This document shows positions 46,955-51,181 of a stretch of DNA of 51,181 bases, piece by piece. This DNA is from Acidimicrobiales bacterium (GTDB taxonomy: Bacteria; Actinomycetota; Acidimicrobiia; Acidimicrobiales; RAAP-2). The stretch is from NCBI GenBank assembly GCA_017883025.1, contig JADGOH010000036.1, positions 1-51,181 on the forward strand. Reading direction: 5' to 3'. The notes under the pieces are model-generated. The model searched no databases and was not told where the DNA came from. It worked only from the letters and a program-made list of their open reading frames with translations. Within the stretch, counting starts at the first letter, position 1. Each line of letters starts with the position of its first letter. A program made the position numbers and the translations under genes.

Positions 46955-47310
46955 GGCGGCCTTCTCTCGGTACGTGGGTGGGCTTGCTCGACGGACAGTT
47001 TCAGGCGTAGGAGGGCGTCCGGCCAGAACTCGTCGAGCAGGGTGCGCAGCGGCTCGAGTGACTCGGACCGCAACGAATAGAGCCGGCGGGTGCCTTCACG
47101 GCGCTCGGCCAGCAGCCCGGCCCGCTTGAGGACGGCGAGGTGCTGACTGACGGCCTGCTGGGTGAGGTCGAAGCGGGCGGCGATCTTCCCGGCGGGAAGC
47201 TCGGCGTGCTGGACCAGCCGCAGGATCTGGCGCCGGTGGGGATCGGCGAGCGCCCGCAGGACCGCATCGGGTCCGACGGACACGGCCAGCTCCTCGGGCT
47301 CGGGCGTCAT
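46951..47310 (-). CDS. ArsR-family HTH regulator
   Basis: 'LRALADPHRRQILRLVQHAELPAGKIAARFDLTQQAVSQHLAVLKRAGLLAERREGTRRLYSL'; ATGA overlap with the SRPBCC gene. Confidence 0.93.
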   Translation of the reverse strand: MTPEPEELAVSVGPDAVLRALADPHRRQILRLVQHAELPAGKIAARFDLTQQAVSQHLAVLKRAGLLAERREGTRRLYSLRSESLEPLRTLLDEFWPDALLRLKLSVEQAHPRTERRPP

Positions 47311-47353
47311 CGGTGCTTTCTAACGGAGTGCGACGTCCGCCGTCCAAGCTCGC

Positions 47354-47836
47354 TCAGTGGGCGGCGTGTTCGGCGCGCCATGCGGCGAACCGCTCGGCGG
47401 GCGGGTTCGGGCTGCCGGCGCTCCGGTCGACGTAGTCGACGAGGCTGGCGAGGTGGCGCGTCCACCCGGCATTGCACATCTCGAAGCACTCGAGGCTGGG
47501 GTTCAGGCCCTGATGGTGGAAGCGCAGTTCGGTGCCGGCGCCGACCGGCTCGAGATCGAAGATGATCGAGGTCCCGACCCAATCGGGGGCGGCCTCGCAG
47601 ACGAGCACGTCCCAGCGGACCCGCGAAGGTCGGTCGGCCTCGTCGACCCGCATCACGACCTCCAGGTCGCCCATCAGGAAGCGGAGCGTCTCGCCGGCGT
47701 CGGCGCCTCCGGCGGCGGGGGTCCACCAGCCGGTCAGGGCGTCGATGTCGGTCAGCGCCGAGAACACGGCGTCGGGGGCGGCCGCGAAGGTCTTCGTCGA
47801 GCGGAAGTCGTCGGTGGTGGTGGGAGTGGTGCTCAT
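47354..47836 (-). CDS. SRPBCC/AHSA1-family protein, second copy
   Basis: 'STKTFAAAPDAVFSALTDIDALTGWWTPAAGGADAGETLRF', 'CNAGWTRHLASLVDYV'. Confidence 0.88.
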   Translation of the reverse strand: MSTTPTTTDDFRSTKTFAAAPDAVFSALTDIDALTGWWTPAAGGADAGETLRFLMGDLEVVMRVDEADRPSRVRWDVLVCEAAPDWVGTSIIFDLEPVGAGTELRFHHQGLNPSLECFEMCNAGWTRHLASLVDYVDRSAGSPNPPAERFAAWRAEHAAH

Positions 47837-47860
47837 GGCTGGTTCCTTTCTCAAGTATTT

Positions 47861-47886
47861 ACTTGTACAAGTTACTTCTTGTACAA
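47861..47886. promoter_or_regulatory. candidate tandem operator of the ArsR/SRPBCC module
   Basis: ACTTGTACAAGT perfect 12-bp palindrome followed by TTGTACAA, centres 16 bp apart, 24 bp upstream of the gene start at 47836. Confidence 0.7.
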
Positions 47887-48343
47887 TAGGCCTCGGTCAG
47901 GTATGCGTCAAGTGGGCGGCGACACACCGGATCGCGGACACTGGCCTCGGCGCAGTTCGTCCGGTATTGCTCGGAATCCGCGGCAGCGCCTCCAGGTTGC
48001 CCAGGGAGAATCAGGGTCCAGCCGCGATTGGGCGAGATGGTCAAGCAAACAGTGGTCGTACGACGAGGACGTCAAGGGAGGGTCCACACCGGAATCGGAC
48101 CCTGGTCTGAGCTCACATTCGTCGACGCTCAATCAGTGAGGCGGGGCAATCCACGCCGCCGTCTCATTGGGTCGAGCGTCCCGCCTGGCTCGATCCGCAA
48201 CGCGTCGAGCGCGGACCACCGGACGAGCCAACAGACGATGACGCAGCCCTCCACAATGGAGGTAACCGGACCCCCGATAGCTGGTCCGGTGCAGTTCACG
48301 GGAACCCGGTCACCAGCAAGGAGCCCCAACCAGCGGTCAATCC

Positions 48344-48619
48344 GTGACACGGATCGTCTCTGCGAAGGTACCCGAGCGGTGCTCGTACCAGTGGGCCCGG
48401 ATCGAGACGCATGGGCTTCCGGAAGGGTCCGATCAGTTCGTGGCCAAGTGGCAGATGAGCCGGACCGCTCCAGAAGGTCGCGCCTGGTTCGAACAGACGG
48501 TGGTCGAGGACAGGGCCAGGTGGGAAGCGATCGGAACGCGACGGGGTCCGGCTCCAAAGGTGCCCCAGAGCGCCCGCCGTGGGTTGGCCTCGTTGGTCAG
48601 CGTTGCAGCCGTTCGGTGA
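48344..48619 (+). CDS. small hypothetical protein
   Basis: 91-aa ORF with natural-looking composition ('[31 protein letters not shown]'); no family recognised; tail overlaps the 48597 gene. Confidence 0.3.
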   Translation: MTRIVSAKVPERCSYQWARIETHGLPEGSDQFVAKWQMSRTAPEGRAWFEQTVVEDRARWEAIGTRRGPAPKVPQSARRGLASLVSVAAVR

Positions 48620-48866
48620 GTCGAACGGTGACCGTGTCGCCCACGTCCTTGCCGATCTTCGTTCGGATGTCGGCCTTGATCGGCAACTTGTGCGTGCCGT
48701 CACCGAGTGCCATGAAGGAGCTCTGGAATGGTTCGCCGTCTACGGTGCCACGTACCTTCACCAAGCCCTTCGTCCCGAAGTACTCTGCTGAGCCCGCCAT
48801 GACGACGTATGTCCATCCGCCGTTGCTGGGGCTCTTCTGCAGCGCAGCCCGAAAGCTCTTGTCCAT
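48597..48866 (-). CDS. DUF1905-like protein
   Basis: '[20 protein letters not shown]...[53 protein letters not shown]'. Confidence 0.88.
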   Translation of the reverse strand: MDKSFRAALQKSPSNGGWTYVVMAGSAEYFGTKGLVKVRGTVDGEPFQSSFMALGDGTHKLPIKADIRTKIGKDVGDTVTVRLTERLQR

Positions 48867-48950
48867 GTCCGGATCATCGTCCGCCATGGAGCCGCCGTCC
48901 ACTGCAAGGGCGTCCAACGTACGCCGGGTCGGTGTGGCACTCCCGTGGCG

Positions 48951-49376
48951 TCATGTACATGATCGTTCGCCCAACTCCTGGCAGAATCGCAGGAGGTAGC
49001 CGTCGGGGTCTGGGGCCACGAACTGGCGTTGCCCAGTAGCAACATCGTTGGCTTGATACCACCGCTCCTCCATCGGAAGGAAGATCGGACACCCTGCGCT
49101 GATGATCCTGGTGTGGACGAGGTCGACGTCGTCGACCGAGATCTGGAGATTCAGGCCTCGCCCGTACGGGGGGACTAGGTCGCCCGAAACCAGCATGCGA
49201 GTGGACTCCACGGTCTGCTCAATCATCAGCTCGGCACCATCAAGGTCGAGGAATGCGAACCGTTCATCGACCCGCTCATACCTGATCCGAAATCCAACGA
49301 CGTCCGAGTAGTACGCCAGACTCTCTGTGAAGTCAGAGCAGTAGATCTCGGGCACGATCCTCTGCGCTCGGTTCAC
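48951..49376 (-). CDS. VOC/glyoxalase-family protein
   Basis: 'IVPEIYCSDFTESLAYYSDVVGFRIRYERVDERFAFLDLDGAELMIEQ', 'RQFVAPDPDGYLLRF'. Confidence 0.88.
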   Translation of the reverse strand: MNRAQRIVPEIYCSDFTESLAYYSDVVGFRIRYERVDERFAFLDLDGAELMIEQTVESTRMLVSGDLVPPYGRGLNLQISVDDVDLVHTRIISAGCPIFLPMEERWYQANDVATGQRQFVAPDPDGYLLRFCQELGERSCT

Positions 49377-49498
49377 TTCCCGATTCTTGCAGGGGGTGCC
49401 TCTCGTCGCCGATCGGTTGGGCAGCACGGCACTTGCGGGGCAAGGGCGCGCTTGGATGATCCTGGATTGCCCAACCGCGGAGGTCTAGGGTCGAGATC

Positions 49499-50812
49499 GT
49501 GCGGAGGCGGCTCGGATCGGTGGCGTTAGCGGCCTTCCTGGTGGGCGTCGGGGTCCAGATCGCACTCCCGGCCGCTGCCGCACCGCGACCCCTCGGGTCT
49601 TCAGTACCCCATACCACCGGCAGGCTCGCGGGCCCATCCCCGTTGTCATGGGGAAACGTCGAACTGAAGAGCAACGACGGCCGGAAGTACGCCTGGCATG
49701 GCGCAACCACTTCACTCGGCAGCAATTCCCACTCTCTGGTGGCGGTGATTCCGAACACCGGAAGCCTTCCACCCGCCTCGTCGTTCAGAGTGTCGCTGAC
49801 CCTTCCAGTTGGTCAGAGGATCACCCCCGGTACGTCGTACATGTTCTCGATCCATGCCGGCGTGTCAGCGCAATTCGGAGACGACGATGGCCTGGCGTGC
49901 TTCTTTGAGCAGCCGGGTTCGTTCCTCCATGTCGATCAGTACGTCGTCGACGCGTCGGACGTGGTGACGGCATTCGCCATCCGCTTCCAGTGCGTTGCCG
50001 AGGCCGGGCTTCAGGGTTCATGGTCCGGCACGATGGCCTACAACGCCGTGCCGTCGACTCCTCACGAGGGCTACTACCTCTACCGCCAGAATGGAGCACT
50101 TTCCGGCTTCGGCAATGACAACTTCCTGACCTACCTGGGAGACCTGAGCTCCAACATTCTCGCCAACCCCATCGTCGGCATGGTCACCACGTCCGACGGG
50201 GGCGGGTACTGGATGGTCGCCTCGGATGGCGGGGTCTTCGCTCTCGGCGACGCCCGTTACTTCGGTTCCATGGGCGGGTCGCCGCTCAACAGGCCGGTCG
50301 TTGGAATGGCGGCGGCGCACGACGGAATGGGCTACTGGCTGGTCGCCTCGGACGGTGGGATCTTCGCCTTCGGCGACGCCGCCTTCGAAGGCTCCATGGG
50401 AGGACTACCCCTCAATCGCCCGATCGTGGGCATGGCATCCTCGACTTCGGCCGGCTATTGGCTGGTCGCCTCCGACGGTGGGATCTTCTCCTTCGGGGGA
50501 GCCACGTTCCACGGTTCGACCGGTGGAATCCGATTGAACCGGCCAGTCGTCGGCATGGCTCCCACATCGGATACTGGTGGCTATTGGATGGTCGCTTCGG
50601 ACGGCGGTGTGTTCACATTCGGAGACGCCACCTTCCACGGCTCGACCGGCGCCTTCACGCTGCAAGCACCAATCACCGGGATGGACCCGACTGCCGATGA
50701 CTCCGGATACTGGCTTGGAGCATCGGACGGCGGCGTGTTCTCGTTCGATGCTCCGTTCCTCGGCAGCCTCGGTGGTCAGGGACTGGCGGACGTCGTCGGA
50801 GTCGTCTCGTAG
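49499..50812 (+). CDS. secreted protein with five C-terminal 'GYWLVASDGGIFxFGDA' repeats
   Basis: Signal-peptide-like N-terminus; repeated 'VGMAxxxDGxGYWLVASDGGIFAFGDAAFxGSMGGxPLNRP' units. Confidence 0.85.
   Translation: MRRRLGSVALAAFLVGVGVQIALPAAAAPRPLGSSVPHTTGRLAGPSPLSWGNVELKSNDGRKYAWHGATTSLGSNSHSLVAVIPNTGSLPPASSFRVSLTLPVGQRITPGTSYMFSIHAGVSAQFGDDDGLACFFEQPGSFLHVDQYVVDASDVVTAFAIRFQCVAEAGLQGSWSGTMAYNAVPSTPHEGYYLYRQNGALSGFGNDNFLTYLGDLSSNILANPIVGMVTTSDGGGYWMVASDGGVFALGDARYFGSMGGSPLNRPVVGMAAAHDGMGYWLVASDGGIFAFGDAAFEGSMGGLPLNRPIVGMASSTSAGYWLVASDGGIFSFGGATFHGSTGGIRLNRPVVGMAPTSDTGGYWMVASDGGVFTFGDATFHGSTGAFTLQAPITGMDPTADDSGYWLGASDGGVFSFDAPFLGSLGGQGLADVVGVVS
50167..50805 (+). repeat. coding tandem repeat (~40-42 aa units, five copies)
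   Basis: Units begin PIVGM.., PVVGM.., PIVGM.., PVVGM.., PITGM..; the fifth is the most divergent. Confidence 0.85.
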
Positions 50813-50983
50813 GCACGACGTCTGGGTCGGGAGGGTCTCCCTGAACGCCGCCGGGCAGGCGGGACACCCGGGCCGGGGGCACGTCGACATCGAGCTCGTT
50901 GGTTAGCTGGGCGGGAGCGGACGGGGCATGGTGGACACCGACCCTGAGACGATTCTCGCCCCAAGGTCGGTGTCCGGGCTAGA

Positions 50984-51001
50984 GGGTCAGGCTCCTGACC
51001 C
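50984..51001. repeat. inverted repeat GGGTCAGG-CT-CCTGACCC
   Basis: Perfect 8-bp arms; the same GGGTCAGG word recurs at 51073-51080. Confidence 0.6.
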
Positions 51002-51181
51002 CGGTTGCGTCCCCCGATGCCTGGACCATCACAGACCAACCCCAACTCGCATAGTTGGTGGACCAGATATCGGGGTCAGGTCAACACCCACTGTGCGAGC
51101 TCCTTCTGTCCCCCATCCCGCGTTGCTGGCCTGTCATCACAGCGTTGTCGGCCGCCCGGACCAGCTCGGAATCGCTACCAC

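Noticed and set aside
48028-48999. 323-aa plus-strand ORF
   Set aside because: Overlaps the DUF1905 gene antisense and has no motif support.
1-51181. CRISPR array, toxin-antitoxin, prophage or defence island
   Set aside because: No regularly spaced direct repeats, Cas, integrase, terminase or recognised defence genes were seen; the only tandem repeats are protein-coding (50167-50805).

Overview
High-GC actinobacterial chromosome segment. The Acidimicrobiia-like affinity is inferred from gene content, not tested. The first ~40 kb is densely coded. It holds a tRNA-Gln(CUG) at the left edge, an FAD-oxidoreductase/phosphonatase-like HAD pair, a 3Fe-4S-type ferredoxin next to gltX, and a DUF35-DUF35-thiolase-thiolase operon divergent from a sulfatase. 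It also holds an AAC(3)-family acetyltransferase, an ABC-F protein, tandem PPOX flavoproteins, a PrsW-type protease, SDR and hotdog genes, an ABC exporter with a TrmO-like gene, an FTR1-type iron permease and a GH13 glucosidase. From ~40.75 kb to the end the region is more accessory-like and less densely coded. There I find a decayed arsenic-resistance locus (arsC and arsI fragments plus a frameshifted arsR), an FkbH-like HAD protein, two tail-to-tail paralogous sulfotransferases, an ArsR/SRPBCC module with a palindromic operator, and a secreted protein with five 'GYWLVASDGGIFxFGDA' repeats. The most useful cis-regulatory observations are two KstR-like TNNAACNNGTTNNA-type sites in front of two separate lipid/sterol-type gene sets, and a DtxR/IdeR-like iron box before the FTR1 permease. 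I see no CRISPR array, integrase, transposase or recognisable phage gene, and no complete, obviously novel defence-type system. All family calls come from motif recognition by eye; no database search was run.
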